Assembly: GCA_000231825.2 (NCBI GenBank) | Contig: JH720294.1 | Coordinates: 381,158-445,157, forward strand | Origin: Tetrahymena elliotti 4EA | Lineage: Eukaryota > Ciliophora > Oligohymenophorea > Hymenostomatida > Tetrahymenidae | Direction: 5' to 3' | DNA length: 64,000 nt | In this document: positions 34,851-48,500 of the stretch, piece by piece | Layout: every line of letters starts with the position of its first letter | Position numbering within the stretch: the first letter of the stretch is position 1 | Position numbers and translations under genes: made by a program | Notes under the pieces: model-generated | Database searches by the model: none | Told to the model about the DNA's origin: nothing | Seen by the model: the letters and a program-made list of their open reading frames with translations, nothing else

Positions 34851-37600
34851 ATTACTAGTCATAAGAGTATTTAAATTGTAAGTAGTTTAGGTTCTTCTTA
34901 ATTGAGATATATTGATTGATTAAGTATAAATCAGAAATTTGTAATTAACTGTTCCTATAATTTGCAATTATTTTATAATTAAGTTTATCTTCAAAAAAAA
35001 TACATAAAATTTAGCTTAAGAGTATTTAAATTTAAACTTTAGGTAATCATTTAGACAATCAATTTTAAAATATTTGAGCTTATGGAATTCCCACTTTTTT
35101 AAAAAAATTGAATAAAATTAAAAAATTACTGAGAATATATTTTTTACCTTAAATCTAAGTTTAAAAATGTTAAATTCTAACATTTTGATATATAATACAC
35201 CATATCTTTGACATCTTGATCTTGAATAAGGTTTTATCTTAAATAATTAAAAACAATGAACTAAATCATCAAAAATATTTTTAAATTTAATTTTTCTTTC
35301 TTAATCTTTAATTTAATAAAGTTTTTAACTGAATTTAATTAATAATTTTAGCTACTTTAACTCTAAGGCTAAGTTGTGAATCCTTAATAAACGACTTATG
35401 CTCTGTCCAAGGTATGTTAAAGAACTACTTATACCTTCATTATTGCTTTTTTAAAATTGAAATGTGTAAATAAATTGAAAAGAAATAATTCAAAATAACC
35501 TAAGAATTAAAGTTAGCTACTCCAATTTTTTAAATGAAGCAATTTATTTTGAAAATTTGGTAATTTCTTCAAATCCAATCTAATTAAATCTTTTTTTTTT
35601 CATCAAATAAATTAAAAATTTTAAAATTAATTAAAATGTTTCAAATTATTTTTATCAGCAAAGCAAATATTAGATAGTGTTAGAAACAAAGGCAATTTTA
35701 AGAATTTTATAAAGTTTATTATAATTACCTTTATTTATTTTTTATTGAATAACTAAATATAAAATTAGAATAAAAAGTTACTTTAGTGATAGCAAAAGAA
35801 ATTTCAGCTTTACAAAAATACAAATTTCTTTTAAGAGCTTCATAAAGCCTTTTTTCCCTATATTGGCATTACTAATAAAAATATTGCTTTATGATTATGG
35901 TTAGAGTGTTAAAAATTTGAATACTTTATAGATATCTTTAAAGACTTAAGTGATTAGCATTGCCAAAATTCTTTTGTTAGAAGTGTTTCGTTTCCATCAA
36001 GTAGAGGGATATCGCTAATTTAAAATTGAATGAAATTGTTTATCTTAAATTTAAAAAATAAATTACTCTTAAATATATGTGTAAGATTATAGATTTGAAC
36101 ACCTCACTTCATAGACCATCTATTAGATCTACTCATCCTTATAGTTATTCCTAAATTCTTTTTGTTCACTAAAATAATAATTAAAAAAATCAACAAACAA
36201 TTTAAGCTTTTTGTAATTAACTACCTAAAATCTAATTAAAGAACTTTGAGATTTCTACACTAAGATACAAGCTGTTTAAATGATGTAGATCCTCTTTCAG
36301 ATATCTAATTTTAGCTATAAAGTTAATTATTTATTCATACTCAATATGAATTTTGAATTAATTTAAGTATAACCTAAAGTTGAGATTTAATAGCTCTAAG
36401 CTAAATGAACTTGAAATACCATATCCAAGGACTTCTATTTATTTATCAATGATAAATCCTTTACTGTTTTATATTTTAAAAGTTAATAGAGATCAAATTT
36501 TTATATTTTTAACCTTAAATCGACTACTAAATTTTTAACAGACCACTTAGGAATCTCTTAACTTATCTTAACAAATGCTTTATTTTTGAACTGGTTATGT
36601 CTGTTAAAAATATCTGAAATTACATTTGATTGATTTTTTTTAATTTACTTAAGAAGAAGAGTTAAGTTCACTAGATTCAAGCACTTAGATATTTCTGAGC
36701 TGAGCTTAGAAATCCCCTCATCTTGAATGAAGTTATTTATGCTAATGAATTCAAAATTAATATTTTTATATATAAAGATATGCTAAAATAAATACTTTAA
36801 ATTAAGAGTAAGGGTTTCTATGCTTTATAACTAAGATAGATATTCAGCTATCGACAATAGACCTTAATCACCAATTGAATTCTAACTAGTTATATTAATT
36901 TCTATTAAATCAATTATTTAAGATAATAATTTACCTTAGATTTAAATTTAAGTACTACAGTTTAGAAAATTTTGGAATCTCTCTCATAATCCCTAAAACA
37001 CCATTCTATTAAATGAAATTGTAACTAATAATTAAAACATATTTTTTAATTTTAGAATTAATTTTTTTATTTTATTTTTAATAAACATAGATACAAATTT
37101 AATATTGTTATGTGATTGATTTGCTTCTTTTTGCAATTAATTAATTAAAATAGAAATAATTTCAGCATTTAGGCTACTCTGAAATGAATTATTAACAGTT
37201 TTTTAATTTGAAATATCCATGTTGGAATTATGAAGTTAGATATGCTAATTTTTATTTAATAAGCATGAAGAGGATTAACTTTAACATTTTAAAAAGTTTG
37301 TTTTTGTTAAATAATAAAAAAATTCTCTCATTAGCAATAATGCATTAAAATTACCAAAAATCTAATGTTAATTAAGTAAGCAACAAGCACTGAGTCATTC
37401 CTTGAAGCATTTATTAAATTCCATCACCATTAATTTTATTAAAACTAAATAAATAAAGAATTAAATTGGATAAATATCAAGAATCAAGATTAATTAACCT
37501 GATATCAATTGATAAGTTTGTTAAACTTTTACATTTTGAGATTTCCTCCCCTAAATTTACTAGTCCTTTATTGTTAATTTTGTTCCTCCTATTTAAGATT
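34850..37600 (-). CDS. Leucine-rich-repeat (RNI-like) gene or decaying gene, one repeat per exon
   Basis: Several short minus-strand exons each encode about one LRR unit, separated by AT-rich introns. Clear examples: NNKGLVNLGEEISKCKSLTN (about 37580-37500), INGDGIQQMLQGMTQCLLLT (about 37440-37370), GVLGIMREIPKFSKLQYLNL (about 37015-36955), and SIGDQGLLSIAEYLSQLQSI followed by QDEGISKLSSEISKCLNLVN (about 36883-36645). Weaker units are read near 36450-36250, 36170-36040, 35430-35345 and 35085. The N-x-I-x-D-x-G then L-x-x-L-x-L pattern matches the ribonuclease-inhibitor-like LRR proteins common in ciliates, which act in protein binding. Neither start nor stop could be fixed and some repeats look degenerate, so it may be a pseudogene or have exons I missed. 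Coordinates are approximate. Confidence 0.5.
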
Positions 37601-38419
37601 TATTTAGAATTTATTTAAAAAAGATAAGAATTACTTAAAATTAAGACTAAGCTTCTCTATCAGATGGATGGTTTGAGAATTAAACTTTCACAAAAAAAAG
37701 TATTATTTTAGTATGTTTTTCCTCAAATTAAAGTTTACTTTGCTTAAATATATTAAATTATCACTTTTTTACTAAACTTGTTTTATTTATGCAGTATTTC
37801 CCATTATAAATAGCTAAATAAAAGTAATTAAATTTTGATTATTTCTTCTTAAACTTAAACGATCAATAATAAAAAATATTCATCTTCATATAGATTATTA
37901 GAAAAAAATATCTTAATTAGACAAAAAATTAGTGTGTTAACTTTACATATTATGGAAACTTAAAACAAATATTAAAAATGATAAAATAAGATTATAATAA
38001 ATTTTAAATATTTACAGATTTTTTTGCAAAAATATTTATTTAATGCAGGTTGAATTTCATAAAAAATTGAGTTATTTCATTCATATAATCTCATAAAATT
38101 TGGAGGGTAGAATTAGAATTAGGTATATTTATTGAATTATCATAGTCATTTTTATCAATTATTTGCTAATCATTTTATTATTTAGTTTGAAATCTTTTTA
38201 AAAATAGGGTTGAGTTAATTTTAATAATCTCTAAACATTTTGATTTAATAATAAATAAAAAATGTTGTAATAATTTATAGCTCCTTATGTAATAATAACT
38301 TACAGAGAATGAAAATATTTTAAATAATATAATAAAGGAAAATGAATTTTAAAATATTTAGATTATTTCTCAAAAAGTAACTCACTTTTTTAAAAATTAA
38401 GCTTGCTTATTTATCTCAT
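37601..38419. other. Intergenic
   Basis: About 800 bp of AT-rich DNA between the LRR exons and the transporter at 38420. Two related blocks (about 38095-38170 and 38425-38530) share the pattern AATTAGAATTAGGTATATTTATTG / AGTTAGGTTTGTTTATT, hinting at a small local duplication. No gene seen. Confidence 0.4.
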
Positions 38420-40195
38420 TCATAATCCGATAGCATTTGGATTTATATTAGAGCTAATATTATTAGAGTTAGGTTTGTTTATTTAATTATAATAATCATT
38501 TGTTTATATCACTTATTAATCATTTTATCGTAGAATTTTTAAATCCTTTTAAAATTTGGCATCTTCTTTTGTTCTTTTAAGTTCAATTTTCATTATTTTT
38601 ACCAAAAATAATGATGCAGTAAAGACACCCATATAACAAATTAGTACAACCATACACATTATTCTGCTTTCTCCATCTAATAGTGTAGTATAAATACCTC
38701 CAAAAATAAACCCACAAATCTAAGAACTACCTTACAATAACCCACTTGATAACTCTTCTGGAACAGGATAGGCTTATTCTGAGGCTAATTCTAAAAATAT
38801 AGGGAAAGCCTATAAAGAACTTATACCAACAATAGCATAAGGTAATAAAATCAAATAAACTTTCTCAGTAGGTAACATAGCGATAGTTAAGCCATAACCG
38901 AGAATAGATCCTTTAATTATAAATAATAAGTTAAGTTAAAAATCTAAAATAATCAAGTTAGGAAATTAATTTTAAATAATTTTTAAATTAAATCTTTATT
39001 TTTTTAATAATAAAAATATTTACCTATCAATCCTATGAAAAGGTACAATTTAAAATTAGGATTTTCTCTGAACATTTTGCCTCCTATACCACTGCCTATC
39101 ATTCCAGAAAATATAACTACTATTCCAGCATAGCTGGTTATATCTGAACCGAAACCAAAAGGCTTAAAAATAAATGATATTGTTACTCCTCCAGCCATAA
39201 ATGATCCACTAAAGAATCCAAAAGCTAAGAAATTGATAAGATATTATTTATTCTTAAATAGTGATTTTATTGATTATTTAAATGGACCTCTCTTGGTTTC
39301 TGCAGTGAAAGAAGGAGGAGTAGGAGGTTTCTCTCTAAACATTAACAATCCAGGGATAGCTAATCCAGAAGTAAGATAGGCCTAAACTTTCATCAGCAAT
39401 AAAATTTTATCTTTTCCATCCTTATATCCATCCAACTTATCTTAGTCTTCATCATAGTCTTTCATCCATAATCCAGGCATTAAACTACCTCCCAAAATAG
39501 TAACCAAAGTTGTTACCATCACTATTTATGTCATCATTTACCTATTACAAAGAATAAATTAATATTTTCAATTGTAAAATCTATTTTTAATTTTATTTTT
39601 ATTCAAAAATTTTTTAATTTATTGAGAGTTTAATGTTTCAATTTAAAATTAACACTTTATTTAATGGAAATAAATACCTTTTTTCAGTTCTAAACCAGAC
39701 TAATCCAATTTTTGTAACTAAGTTTTAATTAAAAGGATAACCAATTGCTAGAATAGCATGAGCAGCTAGAACAATAAAATAATTTGTGTTAATTAAAGTT
39801 CTAATCCAGACTGCAACTAACATTAAAATTGTTGAAACCCACACACTGATTGTGAGACCGAATTTTTCAATGAGGTAACCTATTGGAAAAGATAAAGGGA
39901 GATGAAATAAGTGGAGTATGAGCATATTCATAGCTACTACTATGGGAGGTACATTATATATATCTGCAACAATTGCACTGATAGGATTAAAAACAGATAT
40001 TGATAGAGAGTATGTAGTGGTTATTAAAAGAAATCCAACTAAAACAACATATCTATTAGGATATTCTTTGAATTACTCTTACTACTAACAACAATTTATA
40101 TAGGAATTATCTTCTTAGAAGCTTCCCTTTGGATCAGCATTTAGGTTTTTATCTTTTTAAGTTATGGTAGAGGCAATAGATTGATTTGGATTCAT
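38420..40195 (-). CDS. MFS transporter, SLC49/FLVCR-like, diverged paralogue D
   Basis: The protein starts MNPNQSIASTITQKDKN at 40195 (first ATG after an in-frame TGA) and has a polar, Gln-rich cytosolic N-terminus. Membrane-domain landmarks parallel copies A and C: FPIGYLIEKFGLTISVWVS, VWFRTEKR before an intron, AGGVTISFIFKPFGF, GSGIGGKMFRENP, and FPIFLELASEQAYPVPEE. Two introns lie at the same places as introns 2 and 3 of A/C but are longer (the second is ~100 bp, ending ATTAAAG at about 38913). There is no N-terminal mini-exon, so the MQQ exon of A/C is a lineage difference. The C-terminal tail is Asn-rich and ends at TGA 38420-38422. An MFS carrier of unknown substrate, clearly the same family as the tandem array 28 kb away. 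Confidence 0.85.
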
Positions 40196-41705
40196 TAATA
40201 TTTAGTTTATTCTGCTAACTCTTCTGAGTTATCTGTTTTGTTATCTAACTAAGTCGTTTTATCAAGCTCCTTTTGTATTAAATTATGTGTGAGGAATAAA
40301 AAGAGTTTTATTATTTTATTAAAATTAAAAAGCTAATTTTTTGAGATTATAAAGAGGTAAGTTTTAGAAAACTAAATCTATGGTTGAATGGTCTTATTTT
40401 ATGTTTTTTTGAATTAAAAATTATTATTTTAAAAATCATTAAGTAGTTAGAAATATTTAAAAAGATCATTATCCTTTGCATAAATCTGATTGTTTTTGAT
40501 TTTTGGATACAAATTATATTTCATCAGTAGGCTTTACATAGAAATGAAAATTAAGTAACTTCTTGATTAATTTCTAATTTTTCAGGTATATTTTTTTCAA
40601 TTGATTTAGTAAGTGGGAACAAATTCTAATTTTTATCAGGTTTAAAATCAATCATAAAATTTGAATTGATTTTAATTTTAAATAAATATTCTTCAATCCA
40701 ACAAAGATAAATCATAGTTCATAGCTTTTTTTTTTTCTACTTTAATATTTTTAAATTCTAATAAGATTTTATTCTACTATTTAAAGTAATTGATAACACT
40801 AAATTAATAGATAAAAAGAAGAAAGAAATTATTATTTGAATCCCTCTATTTCATATTAATTTAAACCAAAATCTTTTTAAACTTGAAAATTTCTCATAAT
40901 TTATAAGACATTGCAAATTTATTTTTATTAAGCTTACTTTTTGTTAATTAGAGATCTATCTATCAAAGAAATGTAACTTTAATAATGAATATCAAAAAAA
41001 GTGTTACTAAAATTAGTGAAAAAAACTTTTTTAATTTCATAGTAAATTCATGAATTTCACCACAATAAAATGGACCAAGCTTTTTTAATATTTATGGTAA
41101 TCATGTACTTTGAATTCTAGGAAAGAAAATAATATTTTCTTGAAGTATTCTAGAAGATTTGGATATTATAAAAAAATTATTTTTGAATGAAACCTTATAT
41201 GTGTTGTGTTTATATTGAAGTGTTTAAATAACTTTCAACTGTCCTTAAATTAAATTTTGAAATAATAAAATTTGAAAATAAATTAAGTTAAGTAATAAAT
41301 TTGGAAATAATTTTGTAGAATAAATACAAAATAATGTATAGATAGATAGATGCAAATAAATGAATTAGTATCTTCATTTGAAAATTCAAACTATAAACAA
41401 TATTTGAAGGGAAAGGATGGATATTTAATTTAGTTTTATGTTGACTGTTAATTAGAGAAGAAATTATTAATTTATAAAAGAATATTTTGTAGTATATTAT
41501 TATTGTTGTTTTTATTAGTGAATTAGATTAATTAATATTATTTTAGTTATTATTTATTAGGATAATAACTCACTTACTTACTTACTTAGTTACTTATTTA
41601 TTTATTTATTGGTTGAGTAAAAAAATTTTATTCAAAATTCAATTTGAGATATTTTTCTGCTTAGTATTTATTATATATTTTAGATGTTAAAAAGCTAATC
41701 AGCAT
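40196..41705. other. Intergenic with tetranucleotide runs
   Basis: About 1.5 kb between two minus-strand genes. It contains a TTAC/TTAT microsatellite at about 41570-41612 and a GATA run at about 41339-41352. No gene seen. Confidence 0.5.
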
Positions 41706-44053
41706 TCAACCCCACCAAACTGGGCGAGAGTATTAGGGATTATAATCAATAGAAGCACTTGAGATTTAGTGTCCACTATAATTATTGTAAGGATTTTTAG
41801 AATTTTAATACAAATTAGCAATTCTTGCATAACTATTAATTTAGTTAATTGAATTAACTCTGTTTCTGAGTGGATTAATAGAGTTAACTTGATTAGAATA
41901 TCCGGTGTCTTTTTTAGAAATGACTGATATTGTTGGTGAGTTAATAGATCTTGGTTATTGATCATATCTATTGTATTTTTAGGAGTAATCCTCATTATAA
42001 TTGCCACCAGAACCATTTTAATTTACTCTTTTTTTGGGTTATATTTCTTACAAATAATTTCTTGAATCGCTGACAATAGAAGAAGGATTTTCATATCTAT
42101 TACTACCTATTCTAGAGTAAATATCATTATTGCTACCTATTATACTGCTATTATTTTGTTATGCTTATAATTAGCCACTACTGATTGGCTCTAATATTTT
42201 TTATTACTAAGACCTAGGGATTAATGGTAAGACTACATCTTTACCTTCTTACTCAAGCAAAAGCTGTTACTGTTATTAGAGATACTACTGCTATTTGTGA
42301 TTTGTAACTGATTATATTCTATTCATTTTTACTGACATGTTCCTATTATGGATACGCTCTTTGCGTTACATCTCTCCATCATATGAATTATTTAACAATT
42401 ATTCCTTATCATATTGAGGCTTGGGAAGTTTTTCTTTGAGTTAACGAGGATTTTTGGGCATTTTAATGGTATTTAAAAGATCTTCAGGGCTTAACGTATT
42501 TTCTTTATCTTATTATTCTTCAGGAGATTCTGCTAAAAATTATGTATTGCGCTTAAGAAGGACATTATTTAAAAGTTAAACTACTGATGGACGCTATACA
42601 CTGCTAACCTATAAACACAAGCTAATGAACTTTTAAAGGTCGTTAGAATATCTCTATGGAATTCTCTCAAAAATACCTTTCTAAACCTTTTTATACAATC
42701 CTTCCATATCCTTAGCTCTAAAAGGAGGGTTTAGAGCTGCTAATTCATATAAAATACACCCAAAGGACCAAATATCGCTTGAACTATCATAAGGTTCATC
42801 TCTCTATACAAATAAAATATTAATTAGAAATTGAATAAATGTATTTTTTGCTTGATTGAAGAGGATTATTTGTATGAAAAATAGAAAAATACAAGAAAGA
42901 TAAATTTGAATTCAGTAATTAAAAAGTTATAAAATCTGTTGTTCTTTTATATTTTGAATGTCAAAATAATTTGAATTAACTTAAAATGGATTGATTCAAA
43001 AGCGAATCCAAGCAAATATCAGTTGGCTTTATTATTTGTTATAATTCTTTTCATTTTAGGCTCTTTTGCCAAAGATAACCTTAAGAGTAATAAATAATCA
43101 CTGATTAATTAATGGATGGATGGATGAATTAATAGATTTATCAGTTATTTTTTTGCTTGTTTATTTGATGGTAAATGTATGCAAATGAATAAGCAAAGAT
43201 CATATCTAAAAATTTAAAAGTTCTATTTCTATTAATAAAATGAATGGAACTTATTAAATAGAATCAAGAGTTATTATTTCTAACAAAGTAGTTAACAAGT
43301 AAAAAAATATTTTTTATTTCTTTTTTAAATGAACTCTTTAATTCTTAAAACTATTCTTCATTTTCTAACATGTGGCTTTATAAATTTAACCGTTTATTCT
43401 GTGCTTCATAAATTATTTGCTCTGTTTTTTTGAATTTTTTATACCTCCGTGTCAACTGAAAAACTTTGAAATCAACTAATCCTCATTTAATATTTAAATT
43501 TTTTTTTGAGTTTTACCCAAACTTCTGGAGATGCGTAGTATGGAGTACCTGTTTAAGTGTATACAAGGCCTCTCTTTGCTACTTTGGAAACATTTAAGTC
43601 TCCTATTTTGTATTCATCTTACTTTGAAATAAAAACATTGGCACACTTAAGATCTCTGTGAAGAATTTTTTTAGAATGCATAGCTTTTAAACCTCTCAAC
43701 ATATGCAAAGCTACTGTCCATATTTCTTCTTCTGGAACAAAGCTATTTCTTTTTTTTGCACTTTCAATCTTTTTAGAGAGATCCCCATTAACGGCCAATT
43801 CCATGACTATGCATAGGGAGTGAGAAGACTCATCAAAAAATGCATCTTTATATGCAATCATGTTGGGATGAGCTATACTAGCCAAAATTCTTATTTCATT
43901 AAGGGCATTATCCTTTTCTTTCTCACTCAAGCCAGATAATTTAACCTTCTTAAGGGCATATTCTTAGTTATCTGAGATTCTTCTTACTTTATGTACACTA
44001 GAGTAAGAGCCCTCACCTATCTTCTATAAATTTACAAAATCTTTCAAGGACAT
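41706..44053 (-). CDS. NEK (NIMA-related) family serine/threonine kinase
   Basis: A 544-residue protein from two exons, 44053-43517 and 42803-41706; the intron is 713 bp (GTAAAA...TTGTATAG). Start MSLKDFVNLQKIGEGSYSS gives the glycine-rich loop. The catalytic lysine is in YALKKVKL, the catalytic loop is HRDLKCANVF, and TQTGTPYYASPEVW is followed across the intron by RDEPYDSSSDIWSFGCILYE, the NEK subdomain VIII-IX pattern. The metal-binding DFG is DLN (GDLNVSKV); the Asp is kept, so activity is plausible. After ~275 residues of kinase comes a Gln/Asn/Ser-rich tail with a QQQQYLQQQQLLLEQE coiled stretch. NEKs in ciliates act in cilium length and basal-body control; the exact role here is inferred from family only. 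The stop is TGA at 41706-41708. Confidence 0.9.
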
Positions 44054-45528
44054 TTTTCACTTACTTATTTTTCTACTCTAATTTTTTTTAAATAATTATC
44101 AGTTTACTAACTAAAATTTAACCAAAAAATATAAAGAGAGCATCCATCTATCATGCATGTCTAACCTATTTATAATTATTTACATTAAATATCAAGAAGG
44201 CACTAGTTTGCTTTAGCTGTTTTGTTTCTCTAAATATGTTTACTGCTAAAAAACTATAAAGAAAGTATTGATTGATTGATCCTTTTGAGTTATTATTTCT
44301 TACTTAGATTATCTTTTAATAAACTTATGTATTATATATTGAAATGATCAATTTTTTTGTAATAAAATTTTTCACTGATATTATTTAATTATGAGTTCAC
44401 TCACACAAACGCATTTTATATATGGATCTAAGTAATTAAATTAGTCGTAGCCTTTCAAATTATCATTGAAGAATCTATATTTAAAATCATCCAAAAAAAA
44501 GTAAAATTTAATTTTAAAAACCCAATCAAATTATAATTTTTTTCTTTCTAACGTGATTATTTTTCTTTTATTTATCTATTATTTTCCAATAAATCTATAA
44601 ACAATATTCACCTTAAAAAAATTAACAAAACACCTACCCAAAATAATATTTTTTGATAGTTCGTCTGTTATACAAATCAATTTTTTAGGCCACTAATAAC
44701 AAATTTATAATTTTTAGAACATTTTTTTTTTTTCTTTATGGATTATCAGATGAAAAGAATTTCTATTCCTAAAAGTTAAATTAGTTAAAATGAATTTTCA
44801 TAAATATCTTAAAAAAATTAGATTCTTCAAAATATATATTTTTTAAATTTAATAAGAAGCATTCAAAAAAAATTAATAAAAAAAAATCATATTTTAAAAT
44901 ATCAATTGAAAACTAATAAAAATAATTTTAAATTATGAGTATTTTTTAAATTAAATACAAAAAACAAAAAATACAAATCGAAATTAGAAAAATTTAATTT
45001 ACTGGACTTCATTTGTATATTTGTATGATTTCATTTGTGAAAATTAAAAACTATTTTTATTGATCAATCAAATATTGAGCATTCTTTTTAAAAATATAAT
45101 TTTATAACCTCTAAATAAAAAATAAATACATTTTTTAAAAATCAAGAAATAATTTATTTATAAAATAGCAAGTAATAAAATAATCAACTATGGATGGATA
45201 TAAATTTTAATTAGAATATCTAAAAATAAAAAAATAACTAATCAAATAAATTTGATGACGATATTTTTCTTATTATAAAATAGAATAGATAATACAGAAT
45301 ATTTTAGATATTAAAATTAAATTAATTTTAGAAAAGCAGTTGAATTTTGTTATTTATTTATTAGTGTTTAATTAGATTAAGATAATCGATTTTAATTTCT
45401 ATTAAAATTTATTATTCTTTAGCTTAGTAGTTAGTTAGTATTTGATTAAATGAAGAATATTTAGAGAAAGTAGTATTATTAGATGTTTTAATTTCAATAA
45501 TAGATTTATAATATTTAATTTAAGCTCT
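44054..45528. other. Intergenic
   Basis: About 1.5 kb of very AT-rich DNA with long A/T runs, between the kinase 5' end and the 3' end of the sensor gene. No gene seen. Confidence 0.5.
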
Positions 45529-48500
45529 TCATTCTAAGTTTACAAGCCAAAAGTTATTTGAATAGTGTTCATAGGTAACAGGTACATGTCTATATCTCTC
45601 TGTTTCTCTTTAATTGGAAATGTATTCTGCCAGCTTATTTTGATCATAGAAGTATGTAACATTCATTTATGCCTACTAATTATGTTATGTATGATATTCT
45701 GAGATTGACTCTTGTTGATTCAGTATTAGGATCAGGAGTTGCATATCAAGTTCTTGCAATTCCTTTACCATGTTTTTAAATGCAATATTTTTTTAGTTAA
45801 TGCTTTATTCTTCTGTAATATAGATAACGTATCTTTTTCTCATATATCTTCTTACTTCAGAAATATCTTAATCTTTCTCAATATATTTTTTAGATTATTA
45901 ATTTATTTTTATGTAATTATTATTCATTTCTGTGTTATTACAAAAGAATGATTAAATGCATTTTCTTACACCTAAATGAAACTAAAAATCTTATTGCTAA
46001 TTATTTACTCTATTAAAACAAATTGTCTTTTATCGGTCTCTATTATATATGAACTATTATGTTGAATTTACTTAAATATTTTAATCAAATGTAGTGTTTA
46101 TATAATCTGTCTTACTCCTTTTTAGTTATTTTTTAATATTTTAAGCTACCAAATAGCTTTCATTTGAACCAAATTATTCTTTTAAAGTTTGTTTTTGTTT
46201 GATAATATCTGAATCGAAAGAATTATTATTATCTTGAATTGAACTATTATATAGGTTGAGCTCTTCATAACTGCTGTCTAATATCAAATCAGAATATTTT
46301 CTTTCATTTTTAATGATTTTTTATGGTATTAAATATGATTTATTTATGTTTTGCTAAATTTAGTTAAATTTAAGTTTTTCATTTTTTTCTGTGAAGTTAC
46401 TTTATGATTTATTTTCTATTAAATTTAAGTTAGAAAATTAATCATTCGATTCGTTATCTCTCATATAACTTAATTGGTGATTAGAGATTTAATTAAATTC
46501 AGGACTTTTGTTTCTTTAAATCTAAGAAAAACTCAATTCTTCATAAATCTCCTAATTTTAGAATTTTGATTTTTTCATACTTTGTGGAGATTTACTATTA
46601 ATATTATATTCATTATAAGTATTGAAATTTTGATTGCTTTTAAAGACTGTGCTTTCATTACGGGCATGTAAGCTTTTGTTGTATTTATTAAGTTTCTAAT
46701 ACAATTCTAGAGTACTTTCATCAACCAAATTAGTTGAGTGTCTTATTTCTGATAGTTATGAGTTATCTAAGTATATTTTTTCAATATTTTAGATTGATTT
46801 AGTTTGTGAGTATTGCTACGTTCCTACTAAAAACTGCCTAATATTTTAGTTTTCTAAATCTTGTAAACTTTAGATGATATTTTTTTATTGAGCTTCACTT
46901 TCAAAAGTAACAAATCTGTTATTCATTTACATATCTAAATCATTACCTAGAGGACTTTCATTAATAAAATCAAATTAAATTTGCTTATTATTGAGCAAGT
47001 TGAATTCAAGTTGCTTAGCTTAAATGCTCTTTTAATCTATATTTATTTGGGAGATGTCTAAATTTTGACATGACTTATGATATTTTTGTTAAATTTTATC
47101 ATAATAAATATTTTTATCTTCCAATCTAGAAAATGTGCTCAGGTCTTCTCTTTTTTTATTAAAAACACTTTATGCATTTTTTTTTCTTTAACTGCTTTTA
47201 TCCTAAAAATTATTTTACAGGTTAATATCAAATATTGAGGAGGAACTTAGTAGATTAAACTCTTGAGGGACGAAGGTATTCAATTAATTAAGATACTGTT
47301 TTTAAGAGGATTTAATTAGCTTGATCTAAGACATAGATATGACTTCATCAAGAGAGATCATTTAATTTTATTTTTGCATGCATAATAGACCAAAGTAATC
47401 CTTATTTTAAACATTTAGAATTTCATTAAGAAGAAGATCAATTAATGCTCTTGTTTTTTTTAGCGAACTTAATGTTTTACAAGTTGAGATCACTCCAATT
47501 GAAAAATCTATTTTGAAATCATAAATTACCTTCATCTCTTGAATAGGTTTAATTAATTAAGGTAATCTAAATGATATTTTATAAAGCATGCTTAATAAAT
47601 AATATCTAAGCTACCTAGAAACAAATTTTGTTTCTTCAAAATAATCAGTCAATATAGCAATAGCTTCATTTATATTCTTTTCTGCTTAAAAAATGACACT
47701 CTATGTGAATATTAGAAACCCACAAAGGAGATCTGGAGTGTATTCGTATTTAGATATTGAATCTAAATCTAAGAACATTTGAAGCTAAGATATTTTAATT
47801 GGCAAATTTTTAAAATCTACCTAATGATGAAGACTCTTTAAATCTTCATTTACTTCACTTTTTAAACTGTCATAATGTTACTTACTACTGAATTAATTTG
47901 TCACACTATTGCATAAATTATTAAATTCTTTGTTTAAATTAGATTTTTTTATTTATTGATAAATATTATTTTTGTTGATTAAATCTTTGAATTGCTTGCT
48001 TACGTTTTGTTCTTAGTTAGTATATTGTGAATTTTCTAATTCTTAATTTTCATTTTGCTAATTCTTATTCTTCATACTATTTTGTTTATTTATTGAGCCA
48101 AGTGTTGTGCTTTAATGTATTGAATGTTGTTAAAATCTTATGTTATTTTAAAAAGTTAATCTTTTTGGGGAATTTCTTGTACTCAAGGAATTATTTTTCA
48201 TTTATTTCTATTCATTTGATGAGTATTATTATGTATTAAATTTATGGGAGGTCATCAAGTAATTAGAGTTTTGTACTATTTGTTGGCTCTGTTATTCGTT
48301 TTGGTAAAAGTTAGAAGGATTATTTGAATAAATTGTGTTATTTCTTGACATTACTTTCTCCAAGGCAAGATTATTTTCTATTTAATTGTTGTCTATTAAA
48401 TTTATTTTTTATTTCTTTTAATCTTAGTTAAATAGATCTAAATGCTGAATTTTATTTTCTTAACTTAAAATATTTTATGGTTTTTAATCTATCAAAATTG

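Noticed and set aside
41569..41612. Short tandem array of TTAC/TTAT
   Set aside because: Simple microsatellite; too short and impure to suggest a telomere or CRISPR-like array. No CRISPR array was seen anywhere in the window.
41699..42016. Minus-strand ORF starting MVLVAIIM
   Set aside because: Out-of-frame shadow of the NEK kinase C-terminal tail, which reads through this region in another frame to TGA at 41706.
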